Shown in pieces: positions 34,701 to 46,785 of a stretch of DNA of 64,000 nucleotides. Made by a program: the position numbers and the translations under genes. The notes under the pieces are model-generated. The model was given only the letters and a program-made list of their open reading frames with translations, was not told the DNA's origin and ran no database searches. Source of the stretch: Bemisia tabaci (lineage: Eukaryota > Arthropoda > Insecta > Hemiptera > Aleyrodidae); the NCBI RefSeq assembly GCF_918797505.1, contig NC_092795.1, forward strand, positions 26,523,131 through 26,587,130, given 5' to 3'. Within the stretch, counting starts at the first letter, position 1. The number at the start of each line of letters is the position of its first letter.

Positions 34701-37700
34701 GCGAATCGTGAGCTCTCAATGCTCTGCTTTATGCTGTCAATGAAGTGTCGCTCTGATTCGGGAGAAAAGTTTAAAAAAGGCCTGAAGACATCTCTCCCAC
34801 CTTCGGCTGTATTACTCACGTAGTGCTTGAAGCACCATTACGGATAAGACAAACGGAAACAAACACAATATGGAAAAAGAGGGAGGGAAAGGATGCGTGT
34901 TTACGACGGCGCAGAGATACAACTATTCGTACTTGATGGACGTCCGTGCTGCATCTGAAAAATTGAAGGCGCGATGACGCGAAGCGTGAGCTCTCATTGC
35001 TGTGCTTCACGTTCAATTTTGCAATTTTTACTCCGTGCGATCAATAAACTTTGAACCTGAAAATACCGTAAACTTGTGCTGATTTGCCAAAATTTTCTGA
35101 ACCCCTCTCCACGTAGGGAATGCCCTATACCAGAAAATATCACATTACGGCCCTTTAACCAGCCAAGGGTCTACGCCCTCAGATGCGAGCCAGTCCGACC
35201 CTGTTGACGCTGCCTCATTTTTTATTACTCGTGTTAATTTAATCATGTGTAGGTATATCTTAAAGTCTACACGGAATACATTTATTACTCACTTTAAGAG
35301 TCCAGCAGAAAATTCTCCATCCTAATTTCATATTTCTTTTCAATGCTTAATTGAAGGCAGCTGATCTTCTTTCGCGCCCTAAAAATGCCCAATCCTTAGA
35401 TGCCCAAGACTTTTATTATATGTACAGTCTAGAGTCGTGTCAAATTGACCCGTTTTTAAACACATTGATTTTGATGGTCTTCGAAGTATTACCTATAATA
35501 TTTTTGTGTTTTTGAAGGTAAGAAATACTTTTTTGAATATATCACTTTTTTGGTAACATACTGGCGCTTTCTCTCCCCCCCCCTCCCCATTTGCCATTTG
35601 TAACTCCCCCAGAAGAGATAGTCGGGTCAATATAATAGAGTCGATTATACCCAGCTTAGGATTTCTAAGGGCAGTCATCAACAAATAAAGAAATTGCCTG
35701 ACACGGCATAACTCTTGCCAATATACCAATTTTTACATGTGCATCCTTTCGAGCGCTTAAGACTTTTTAATTTTCTTTTCTTTCCTTTCTAAATGACTGT
35801 CAATCTGGACTCAGAGCAAACTTAACCTTAACTTTTCTCAAATTTTAAAAATATCAGCCATCTCAGTGCGCGTTGATGCCGGCGCAGAGGTTCAACTATT
35901 GTGCTCGATGGATGCCTGTGTTGCAAATGTAAAATTGAAGGCGCGAGACGTGAACGTACAATGTTGCCAATGAGGTGTCGCTTAGATCCGTGAGATAATT
36001 TTAAAAATGAAGCTCGAATACATATTTCCTATCCTCGGCCGTGATGCTCCCGTAGCCCTTGAAGTACCATTACAAATAAACAAACGGAACCAACGCAATA
36101 TGGAAAATAATAGTGGAAAAGAAATGACGCGCGGTGGTGACGGCGCAGAGATACAACTATTCGTGCTTAATGGATGTCCGTGTTGCATCTGCAAAATTGA
36201 AGGCGCGAGGCGTGAACTCGAAGTGCTCCGCTCTGTGCTGCTGAAGAGGAGTCTCTCTGATTCGGGAGAGAAAGACGAGGCCCAAATACATTATGCCTAT
36301 CTTTGGTTGTGTTGACACTCGATTTTTGTCCCCTTTTTTCGATTTTCTGTCTGATTCTTTTTTTAGGATGTATTTGTAGACCTAGATATCATCAAACGCT
36401 CGTATGCACCGGCCGGGCCCCATACAATCCGCGGAGAACGTGTTTTTAGCAAGCCATTATACATAAGAAAAGAAGTACAATAGAGATTAAAAGTTGTGGC
36501 TATAAGAAATCAGGTGGTCTGTTGGGAAAAGGTCTCACCGGAACTACCAGTAGGTATACCATCGGCGTGGGGGGGTGGGGGTGGGGGTGGTTGGTCTGGG
36601 TGGAGGGACGGCTGCTGCTTTGATTTCAATCTTAGGACTTTCTCGATATAAGAAGAGATGTGATTCCAGTTGTCTTGCGATGAAAGAAGAAGATCTTGAG
36701 TTGAGGCGAGAGTAAAAACAGCCCCTAGAGAAGCGTTCAGCAAACTGCGTTCCGAGAGGAAAAAAGAGCAGTGGTAGAAGGTGTGCTCGGGAGAATCTCT
36801 ACTATTACAATTAGGCATAGGGCATAGGTCATCAGGGGTCAATTTAAACCTGTGAAGATAGTCCCGGAAATTCCCGTGACCACTAAAGAATTGAGTTAGG
36901 AAGAAATTTGTATCACCAAAGGGTCGATGGATAAAACTGCGGAGGTCGGGTATGACTGATTTGAACCAGACATCGGAATCCGTCTGGCCTTCCAGTCTTG
37001 TGACCCATTTCTCAACAATGTCAGATTTAATGAGAGATTTTGGCTCACCATCATACTGCCTACATCTAGACTCAATATAGAGATCGGACGGGGGAATGCC
37101 GGAAAGAACATCTAATATGTTGTTGGAAACAGTGCGATAAGCTGCACAGATACCTCTCTTAAAAGGTCTACAAGTTTTAGTAATTATTTTACGATACTTA
37201 GCGATCTTAGTGACCTCAGGTCTACAAGTTTTAGTAATTATTTAGAGTCACTTTAACCCGGCTTGGGCAACTAAGGATTAAACTTATTTGGGGTTTCTAC
37301 CACCGAATGTTTAAATTTTTCAATATTTCGACAAGTCCAGGCTATCCAGGAACATAACCATACCTCGCTACGCTGAAAGGAAAAGTATTTTTTTCTTGAC
37401 TGCACATGCACTGCGCAACCGAAAGTTCCGAAAGAGTTGCTTTTGGATTGCTGAAGTCGAAACATGCGTGTCTTCGATTGCGACATTAGAAATTGCTGCT
37501 GATGTTTTATTTTTTTCATTCATTGAAAAATATTCCCAGAAAATAATTTCATGGAGATGCTCAGTTTCGTTCACTTTCTTTTAAAATGTAAGCCAAAATT
37601 AGAGATTTTGATTTGTTCCAATATTGCGACACATTTTTTTACTCACGGTCTATCGATGGCTAAACTGAGAAACCTCGTATCGCAATGGAAACGTCTCAAA

Positions 37701-40700
37701 ATTTTAGACAAGAGCAACTGAGTTTTTACACTTTTCTACATTTTAATAAGTGTTCGGAGCTTGGAATCGGTCTTTTCTATGGAAAGAGTTCAATGCGTGC
37801 GTCTACGGATTTCTCTGAAATTTTTTGCATGACATTTCATTAAAACTTACTGAAATTTCAGTCCAAGAAAACTTTTGAGGAGGGAAGACTACCCCTTAAA
37901 ATAAAAATACTTGGTATGTTTTCGGAAATTTGGAAACACTAGGGGACTTTGCCCCCTGACCACCACGCGGCCCAATCCCCGGGCGAGGCGCTTCGCGGCC
38001 AGCTAAATCTCAAACGAAAAAAACCACAGTATTTTATGAATTTAAAAAAAAGAAACCATCAATCGCCACTTACGGACGGGACTCCACTTACGGAAGTATC
38101 CCACTTACGGACTTTGAACTCCCCTTCCTCACCCCAGCCCATCCAGCGTCTTTAAACTGATTTTATTAGAATAGAGAGGATGACAGTTGAGTCATGTGCC
38201 ACTTTTTCCTCCAGCTCATCGGCTTTGCGCGCGCTTTTTTCGGAACGAAGTACAGGAATATTTTTTTTTCTTCTTCTTATTGGTATGTTAACAACAATCT
38301 ACAGAATATTTATTCAGTTGACTTTGGACGAGACGCCTCACAATTACGATCACTGGCATTTCTAAACGGGTGGGGAGGGACTTATAGCATTCTAAAATCT
38401 CCAGCGATAGCGCTAGCGGAGGTTCACAAATGAAAGAGTATATTTACAATTTAAAGTCAACATCACACCGTACAGAAGCGCCTTAAATTATTTACGGCAA
38501 GTGCCGTAACAATACAAAATGTATTCAAAATCACTGTTAAAAGATGTTATCATAAGTTGGTCGTCCGCTATGGGTATTCTCAACCGAGACCTCTGACTCC
38601 GAGTTTTCTCGAAGTGCTCGATGCCTCCTCCTTCCATGTTGAACACATCATTTTCAATTTCACTCCTCCCTCGTTTATAACCTCCTAATCCTGTCTTCGA
38701 TGTTGACACATCGCCGTGATCGATCTTCCACGACTTCCCGGCGTATCATGGCGAAAGAATGCAGAATCCAGAGGAAAACAATGGCACCCACGATCATCAT
38801 CACAAGAAACGCGAGAATGTAAAGGACGTTGAATACTTGCACGAATTGTACAGCCATTTGCAGCCTAGTCTATTCTGAGAAAGTGGACCTGCTCGGGAAA
38901 GAGGACTGCGCGGTATCGACCACATTTGTGGTCATATTCATCAACTTTAATTTGGAATGGATCCCTCGACTTAAATTTTGCTTTTTGATAACCTAAATCT
39001 CTTGTTAGGTTAGCCCAAAGATACTTCTAAGCAGGGTTGCCACAGTCGGTGACAACCCGAAAAAGGTCAGGGAAAACCTGGACCTGGAAATGTCTGGGAA
39101 AATGATGAAAATGTCAGGGGAAAATTGATGAGCTCTTTATTTGTTTCCTAGAATGGGTTTGACGTTTCGAACAACAAATTTTGCCCAAAAACTATTTCTA
39201 ATTATGTCTTTATGACTATCTGGCATATTACAGGCGTAAGTCCGCAATCACATCTCGTTTGCGGTGTGAATATCTCCGCCTCTAAGTTATTTTTTTTAAA
39301 GAAGAACAGATTGACATCACTCCTTGAAGTTTTTGCTGAATTATCTTCGCACAGAGAAGAAAAATCACGGCAGTTTTAAAGAATTGCCGTTGAATAGTTC
39401 TCCATTTAAAAAATGAAGTACCTATGACAGGAAGCCTACGACGTCGCAAACCGAGTTATGCGTGATTGCCGACTTACACCGACGCTATGTTCGATGCAGT
39501 CAGGCCAGACCTTTTAAAGAGCATGCGAATACCCGCGCTTTTTTCCAGATTAAGCTTTTGATACTCTCAATGGGTCTACAATCGTTCATTGGGTGCCACC
39601 ACTGGAAAATTCAATGAATTTATTCTCTTGAAATTGTGAAACACAATCGGAAATTCTGTCGAATCGTTGCAATTTGGAAGTACCCGTTTTTCTACTTTTC
39701 AGTCATCGACAATCTGCCCTAACTTTCCACGCCTGGATACGTACCTAAAGTAACTAACGCATGCTGAGTTTGATTTTGAAAGAAGAAGAAAAACAAACAA
39801 ACATCTCATCGAATTCTCTTGATTCTGAATTCTTTCATTTTGTATCAACCGTTCTGTCTTTCTGATGCACTGGCGGATATTTCGGTGGTTCGCTCAGAGC
39901 ACAAATCCTAAAAATGGTTATGAGGTTGCAATTTGGCCACTGATAATACACGATATGGAATAATCTCCATATAATTTAATTAAATATTAGCAAATGTGCA
40001 TTTCTTTCTCTGATTATTACGGGTTGGCTCCTGCCCTCTCTTCGCATAGGCAGGGCCGGATTTACCTACTTGCCGCCCATGGGCCGCCTGTATTTTGCCG
40101 CCCCCATCTCATTCGTTCTGAAACTTTAATAAAAACCATCAAGTGAACGTGCCGGAGGGGGAGGGGTGAACTCGTGTTGGACACATATTTTGCAAAAGCC
40201 CTGTCAACACCACTAGCAAAAGCTCACGGAACTTTGCGCGAAAGTTAAGTTCCGTAAACCTATCACTGTGTGGACAAGGTCTTCCATTTCTTAGTATTAA
40301 GCGAGAAAATTATGAAAGAACAATTATACATGTGGTTTAATAATTTTAGCTTCCGCAGCGGCCGCCGCGCCGCGCCCCGCTGACCGCACTGTATTTGGCG
40401 CAATGCGTGAAGTATTCATGCAGTCTCGTAGGCGCTATGCGTTTTCCGACGGCCGCTGCTGACCGCACTGTGTTTGCCGCAATGCGTGAAGTATTCATGC
40501 AGTCTTGTAGGCGCTAATATGTGTTACGCGCTGACCGCTGCCCCGAGGGCTTCTCCATTTCATCTCAAGTCCTCGTCATCATTGCTCTCTGCGCCGCGCC
40601 GTTCCAGGCCAAATTGGGTGTTTGGTTTCTCTCTCAACTCGAATAATTAAAGGTGCTGCCTCTTGTATCACCAAAAGACGGAAAAATTAGAAATTACCAT

Positions 40701-43700
40701 ACTCTCAGGAAATGAGAGATTTTGTCGCCTTTTCTCGTTTGTATTTTTTTTTTCTGAATCCGATTTTTTTATACCTACATTTAGAAAAAATTGCAAAATT
40801 TGCCGCCCCCTAAATTTGCCGCCATGGGCCGGGGCCCATGTGGCCACCTCCTAAATCCGGCCCTGCGCATAGGTATCTCATGTATGTCTTCCTTTCTCGG
40901 CTGAATGCTACGCGGAGAATTTCAATAGCGTGATACAACAGTTTTAACTCTTAAGCAGCTGAAATTGCATAATCACTGGAATGAAGGAGCACTTAGTTTG
41001 TAACTTCTAAGAATAAGTGTTTTAATCTTTCACTTAAACTTCAAAAGGATTCGTAATTCCCACATTCTTTTGAAAGGTTTGAGAAAATTCTCTACACACA
41101 CTGAAATTACGAACCACATGTCACGAACTAACTTTATACTTGAAAAATAAATTTCGTATTCTTTTACAAAGATAATTTAAAACATTAAGTACCATGTAAC
41201 CATCATGTGTAACCACCACCACCACCACCTACATGTGTCATTGCCCTTTGGACAAGGGATCTCCAATTTTTCTCGCACATATTGTGAAACAGAGACATGC
41301 AATTCTTCTTATTCACCCATTAAATTTGACCCCTTTTTACTAATGAGAGTTCATCATTTTTGTTTCAGGGGGTAAACGAGATGAGAAACTAATTTTGCCA
41401 CTCAATGACTCTGTCAGTGGAACTCTAAGCACAGACCAGGTAAGCTCTCATCATCTTTCAATCCACAATGGTTATTAAAGTTCGCATTTTCAAAAGATCT
41501 TTCCTCTGTCAACTTGTAGTTCCAACTTCTTTTGTGTTCTTCAATGTGTATCTAAATCCTCGCAGCCTACCCAACACTGAAAACTCTCGAAGATTTTTAG
41601 TAAAGGCGGTGACCAAAAGCGCCTTAAAGTTTCAGTTTCGTTATTTTAAGTCTATATATTTTTCGTTTCATCATGGGATGAAAATTTTTCATTTGTTTGG
41701 GTGTTTTTCAGATGCATGCCAAAACCACTGTCATGAGGTGTAAAGACTTTACAGAGGACAAAATTTGGCTAAATGGCAAGTATGTTCACATTTTTTTAAA
41801 TATTAATTCAATAATACATCGTTGGGCTTTGAAATACATTTGTATTTGTTTTTGTTTATTAAATAAACACGGAGAAAAATTGTATTCTTCAATACGTTTT
41901 CATTAAAAGCATGATTTAACATTTCAAACAACTCTCTTTTTTCTTATGAATTTGAAGAATTCAGCAGTGTCATCATGAGAAAAAAAAACATTTTTCTTAA
42001 ATCCAAGAAAGAAGTAGTGATGCCCACATATTTTTGAACCTTCACATTTTTCTGCTTATCCTGGTGTCAAGTAACATGCTCATTTTTCATACTTCGTTTT
42101 TTCCCCCATTTCGTACTGTAAACAAACCCTGGTTTCACAGCGAAGTTTTTATTCGTTTTTTTGTTTTTGTTTTTCCAACAGGGAAGTAAGTTTTTCCAAC
42201 CCACGGCTGCTATCCTGCATGAAAGAAAGTGAGTCTGTGTTAGTATTTCCCAACACACAAGTTTACCCTTGGATCTGTGTGATTAAACTCTGTATTCTCA
42301 CCACATGCTGAATAATACAATAAATGTGTCTTTTTATTTTTTTTTAAAAAGAAAATGAAGAGCCAAATTGGAGAATCAGTTTTAAATACCAAAAGTTTAT
42401 GAGGTATTTTACTTTTTTATGTATTTTTCTATCAGCATTAAGAGAGCTTCTACTTACATCCTAACTAAATTTAAATAAAATAAAATAACACGAGTAAAAG
42501 CAGTACCTATTTTTTTTTCTTGAGGAATGAACCAAGGCTCCTAAAAAAAATCCTGCAATTATTATTAATTGACAGCCCAAAAAAATTTTGGCTCAAATAG
42601 AAGTACATCTACTTCTAAATTTTTTATCAGTTGATAAAACCTAACACCATCCAATATCAGCACATACATTTTGCATATACTTAACCTAGTCACTCTCTCA
42701 TTTCAGTAAGGAGATTATCAAGAGAAAGTGGCACAAGTGAAGACATTGTCAATACCAAAGTTCACATCTGTTCGGAGAACAATTTCCCAACTGCAGCTGG
42801 TTTGGCCTCCTCTGCTGCAGGATATGCTTGCCTTGGTATGACTTTCATTTTATACCCTGAGTATTATCATAATGGAGTACAATAGTACATGCATCAGAGT
42901 CTCAATGCGCTGGAGCACTGTCAGGGTCATTTTTTGAGGCTGTTTTGTCCAGTAGTGCCAAGTCTAGTTAGCAACAACTAGCAAGGCGCAAGTTCCTATC
43001 TTCCAGCTCTGCTCTATTGCCCTACGGATGCGGACAAGTCTTACCCGCAGTTAATATTAATAAGCCTTGAACTAAGACATAATATAGATAAAAAGCTGGA
43101 GTTCCATTCCTCTTTGGTTTTATTTTAACTTTGATCAACATTATTTTCCAAACTTTGCAAGAATAATCACCAACTACATTAATAAATCGTGTAAAACACA
43201 TTCAGCCTTCAATATTTCTTTAGTCAATTTTTCTTTCAATTTCATAGCGAATTAATTCAACATAATCCACGTTTAATCATATATCTAGTGGTAAATTTAG
43301 TGTCCCATCAAACATCCAAGAGTTTTTTTAACTTGCCTCTCTCTAAAAAGTGAATATGCCTCAGAAAATTTTAAACAATTTTACTCATTAACTGCTCCAT
43401 TCCTTCATTGAATTTTAATATAGAGGAAAATCATTTTTGTGATTTTCTCAGCTTTTTGGATGCGCAGTGCGCACCTTTTGTCAGTAACTCTTCACCCTCT
43501 CCTCAAAAATTTTGTCCTAAGCCTCATCAATAATTGTTTTCATCCGTTTCCAGTTTTTGCCTTAAAAGAGTTGTTTGGAGTCAAGCAAGATATTACGAGG
43601 GTAGCTAGACTAGGCTCTGGAAGTGCCTGTCGTAGCATTTACGGTGGCTTTGTACGGTGGCACAAAGGTGACTTAGCGGATGGTTCTGATTCCATAGCAA

Positions 43701-46700
43701 CACAAATCGCCCCTCCTTCTCATTGGCCCCTTCACGTTTTCATTTTAGTTGTGAGTAAAAATTATACCCTTGTAGTATGCTACTTAAATTTTTTGCAATT
43801 TAGAAAAAATGAACACTGCATCACAAAAGTCAGAGAGCCATCGTAAAAATCCCTCTTTTTGCAAAGGTGTTGCTCTTAGTAGGAGAGGATAATCCTTGAT
43901 AATAAAAGTATCATGTAATCACTTCTGATTAATGTAAATCTAGGATTTAATTTGATAATAACATTTCTATTGAAAATAACACTTAAAATCGTACAATATC
44001 AAATCAAAAAGTGAATTTTTGTCGTATTCTGAACTTCCAATAATCTGTACGCAGGCTCATTGTAATGTAACAAACATAAAATATTTTTCAACAAAAGATA
44101 GTGAAGCAAAGAGAGTAAGTGTTGTCAAGATCTGAAGTTATTGTTTGTTTGTATTTATACTTACTTGTTTCAGGTAAATGATAAGCAAAAGAAAATCGGT
44201 AGCACACCTGGAATGCAGCGGACAGCTCTAACTAGTGAATTAGTACAATATAGGATTAAGGAAAGTGTGCCTAAAAGGATTGAAGATATAATTCAGGTAA
44301 AAAGCAAAGTCCTTTTTCTTTTTTGTGTCAGCAACAAGAAATTAGAAGTACAAATACTACGAACTATTAGGCTGACTTTTAGTCAGACAAAAATCCTGCC
44401 ATTGTGTTCACTTCTACTAATTTTTTCTCCGGTTTTGCAGGCTGTCAAGGAGAGGAATTTTGACAAATTTGCTGAGATAACAATGAAAGATAGCAATCAG
44501 TTCCATGCTGTATGCCTGGACACTTACCCGCCCAACATTTACATGAATGACATCTCTCATGAAATAACATCCTTTGTTCATACATACAATGAACTGTTTC
44601 CAAAACCGAAGGTAATATATGAAGCCTTCCTCATTGCATCTGCCTCATGAGTTAAAGAATTGTTTATCTCATTTTATTCATCTATTTTTACCTATTGATA
44701 GTCATAATCAAATAATTAATTATTATCACTTTTTTCCCCTTTTTTTATAGAAGTTTTTTCATTTTTCAAACTGGCCAGGAAAACATTGATTTCACATTTT
44801 CATTGAATAACAAAAACGACTTTGTATTAAAGCCTTGCATAAATTTTTCTTTTTCAGGTTGCCTACACATTTGATGCAGGTCCAAATGCATGTATCTATC
44901 TTGAGGAAGAAAGTGTGCCTGATTTTGCTGCAACTCTTCAATACATTTTTCCCCCTGAAGAAACATTAGAGTCATATTTCAAGGGAGAATCTGTACAGTT
45001 TGGAACTGTTAATGAGGTTCGTCTTCCAATTAGTTAACAAGACTTTTTCCTTTTGAATTTAACTAGTCTCTCGCATCTGAAAAAAGCTCTCACAATTCTG
45101 CTCCATGAATTTTACGCAATCAATCATTTGGAGGAATTTGCATATCATGTTGCATGAAAGCCCCTTTTTTAACTGCAAACTTCAAAACGCCATAACTTTA
45201 GTTGGGTGTGACATTTTTATCCCAAAGTGTTTGTATATGTAGATTACCTCTTTTCACTCTGGTATCAATAACTCAATTTTCAATGTTAGTGGACAAAGGT
45301 CTCTTTTTTCCATGGACAGTTACTAATGTCTAAAGTATTTTCCAGCTGCTTTTTTTATTGTAGTTCTCAGCTTTACCATACCAAAACCATACATGTTGAG
45401 CAGCATTTCCACCATTACCCTATTATCTTTACTTAAAAGTATTTAGGATTTATCTTTCAGGGAGGATCTGAACCATAACTTTAGCCCATTTACCGTTTAA
45501 GTGCGCTCCAATTTGTTTACCTGAAAATCAATTTTGCGTACTTATTAATTTGAAATCAAATAAACAGCTTGAATGAAGTTTGAAATTTTTACTTGATAAA
45601 TGAAGTTATTGATACGATAAATGAATATGGGGTTTGTTTTTGACCATGTATATGAGGACTTATCTGTAACAATAGCGGATGTGAAAAATTACCTTTTTGA
45701 AACACATTGAAAAAACTGTTTCGGCATCGAGACAATTTTGAGAAAATACTTGAGATGTGATCTTCGAGATCTGTACATTATGCCAGAGCCAAACATATTA
45801 AATTTTTGTGTGAACAAAACAGTTTTTTAAGCGTGTTTCGAAAAAGTAATTTTTCACATCCGCTATTGTTACAGATAAGTCCTCATATGTACAGGGTTTG
45901 TTTATGACTGAATCAGAATTTTTAATGATATAATAATGATAATTTTTTAATATGCGCAGCTTAGTGGCAAGTACTCCCAGTTTCATGGCCTCTTTGTTGG
46001 AAATAGATCAAAGTCCAATTTGTTTTTTTGAATTCTACATAATTTAAAATTTTATTACAGGGTCTTCGTACTTATCCGCAACAATCACCCGGCCTTTTGA
46101 AGTATATCATTCATACCAAAATAGGCGATGGCCCAAAGAGATTGGATTCGAGCGAAGATCATTTGCTAACTCTCTCTGGTGTTCCGGTAAAAAATGGACC
46201 ATGACACACCGCTTGCTCTCTAGATGACGACTGTTTTCAAGCTGTTCAATAATAGCAATAATGGAGTTCCATTCTCTATTTTTTAACTCCTTATCTATTT
46301 TTTTTGTTTGATCACTGCCTACCATGTGGAACAAAACTGCATATTCCATGCATGTCCCAGACATTATGCAACTCATATCTTTCATTTTTGAAGAGGACAA
46401 AATACAAGTGTTATATTTGACTTTTAAAAACAAATAAAAATAAGAAATTAAAAAAAATTGATAATTCGCTGAAACTTTAAGCAACAAAGCTTATAAAACT
46501 GTCCAATATCTGCAATATGCAAATGTAAATTCAACTCTTTCATGAAGGATAGCCAATCTGCATCCTGTGGTACTTACTTCTTAAATACTCAATATTTACT
46601 AACATCATATTTTTTGCCATTCATAGTATTTGTATTATGCAACTCTGTACAGAAATATTTTTCTAACTTTTGTTTTTGCTGATTATTTAAATTTTATTCA

Positions 46701-46785
46701 ATATTAAGTTTTAATTTGGTTTTATATTTAGGATAAGTCAAAAGATATCCCTTATTCTCTAGGAAAAGTTTTGTCAAAAGACTGA
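31739..46785 (+). CDS. MVD: Diphosphomevalonate decarboxylase, complete, 11 exons
   Basis: MVD converts (R)-5-diphosphomevalonate to isopentenyl diphosphate, using ATP and releasing CO2, the last step of the mevalonate pathway; in insects this feeds juvenile hormone, dolichol, ubiquinone and prenylation rather than sterols. Exons: 31739-31793, 41369-41439, 41712-41779, 42182-42228, 42707-42835, 43554-43750, 44174-44296, 44441-44611, 44858-45016, 46061-46186, 46732-46785 (TGA). They sum to exactly 1200 nt, so 399 aa, against 400 in human. Seen: N-terminal [16 protein letters not shown] (from residue 9), GHMP-kinase glycine-rich loop [10 protein letters not shown] (~112-121), GSGSACRS (~144), MKDSNQFHA, and FDAGPNA whose Asp (~293) matches the catalytic aspartate of the family. 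The start ATG is preceded by no other in-frame homology and opens directly into the conserved N-terminus. Intron 1 is 9.6 kb and splits the Trp codon of KYWGKRD. No key residue is missing. Confidence 0.96.
32178..32255 (+). repeat. tRNA-derived SINE head
   Basis: An A-box-like TAGCGGTTTAACACC is followed ~35 nt later by a B-box-like CGGGTTCGCGCCCGC. The acceptor arms do not pair well, so this is a SINE head or tRNA relic rather than a gene. Confidence 0.5.
32415..33151. mobile_element. Degenerate inverted-repeat element (GGGGCCGT ends)
   Basis: Left end AGGGGCCGTACAATAAAC, right end TTTATGGACGGCCCCTT. Inside, TTACGTAAG words recur (32513, 32606, 33042, 33127) beside C homopolymers. No coding region. 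Family not named; the ends resemble widespread insect repeats with GGGGCCGTCCATAAATTACG. Confidence 0.5.
34200..36300. repeat. Diverged direct duplication with internal tandem units
   Basis: 34200-34750 and ~35560-36290 share a series of words in the same order (GCGCTTT..., TGTAACTCCC, GCAAACTTAACCTTAA, CAACTATT, GATGGA, AATTGAAGGCGCGA). Within them, a unit with GCAGAGATACAACTATTCG recurs at ~34635, ~34911 and ~36146, and degenerate forms occur at ~34452 and ~35884. No gene is evident in either copy. Confidence 0.65.
36510..37240 (-). pseudogene. Non-LTR retrotransposon, 3' end of RT ORF (5'-truncated)
   Basis: The - strand frame reads from ~37238 to a TGA at 36510 without a stop. It holds [16 protein letters not shown], then [13 protein letters not shown] and a zinc-knuckle-like CPMPNC...SPEHTFYHC. 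This order (AYRTVS, GH..F..YLHR, C..C-H-C) is typical of the C-terminus of Jockey/R1-type RT proteins. The tail is proline-rich. The catalytic RT and endonuclease domains are absent. The 3' flank on the - strand continues to about 36363, where an A-rich run could be the tail. Inside MVD intron 1, antisense to the gene. Confidence 0.85.
37939..38010 (-). mobile_element. Helitron-like 3' terminus, copy 2
   Basis: Read on the - strand, GGGGGCAAAGTCCCC leads directly into the final CTAG and then T. Preceding words (GGCCGCGTGG, GGCCGCGAAGCGCC) match those of the copy at 6245. The element should extend right; its 5' end was not found. Confidence 0.5.
38675..38857 (-). CDS. Possible small membrane protein, 60 aa, antisense in MVD intron 1
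   Basis: The frame starts [20 protein letters not shown] and carries one long hydrophobic helix (~10-37), then a charged tail ([11 protein letters not shown]). A second - strand frame (38488-38709, 73 aa, polar, rich in Arg/Glu/Ser) overlaps its end in another phase, so a spliced or frameshifted joint protein is conceivable. No family was recognised, and there is no promoter or poly(A) evidence. It could be chance; the TM-plus-charged-tail pattern is the only support. Confidence 0.3.
   Translation of the reverse strand: MAVQFVQVFNVLYILAFLVMMIVGAIVFLWILHSFAMIRREVVEDRSRRCVNIEDRIRRL
39035..39125. repeat. GGAAAA-rich repeat fragment with CAGGGTTGCCAC start
   Basis: CAGGGTTGCCACAGTCGG followed by repeated CAGGGAAAA-like words is a common insect repeat start. 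No right end was found, so it is a fragment. Confidence 0.4.
39227..39488. repeat. MITE family A, copy 5
   Basis: Begins ATTACAGGCGTAAGTCCGCA and ends CGACTTACACCGACGCTAT. The core matches copies at 3047, 17097 and 21225. Confidence 0.75.
40051..40865 (+). mobile_element. Non-autonomous hAT element, copy 3 (815 bp)
   Basis: CAGGGCCGGATTTACC at the left, AAATCCGGCCCTG at the right, with an exact 8-bp duplication CGCATAGG (40043-40050, 40866-40873). Interior tandem motif as in copy 1. 503 bp left of MVD exon 2. Confidence 0.93.
45648..45892. repeat. Fold-back MITE in MVD intron 9
   Basis: TATGAGGACTTATCTGTAAC with GTTACAGATAAGTCCTCATA, and AATAGCGGATGTGAAAAATT with its complement. GGGTTTGTTT(T/A)TGAC stands on both sides (45630, 45893) as an imperfect direct repeat. 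Confidence 0.75.
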
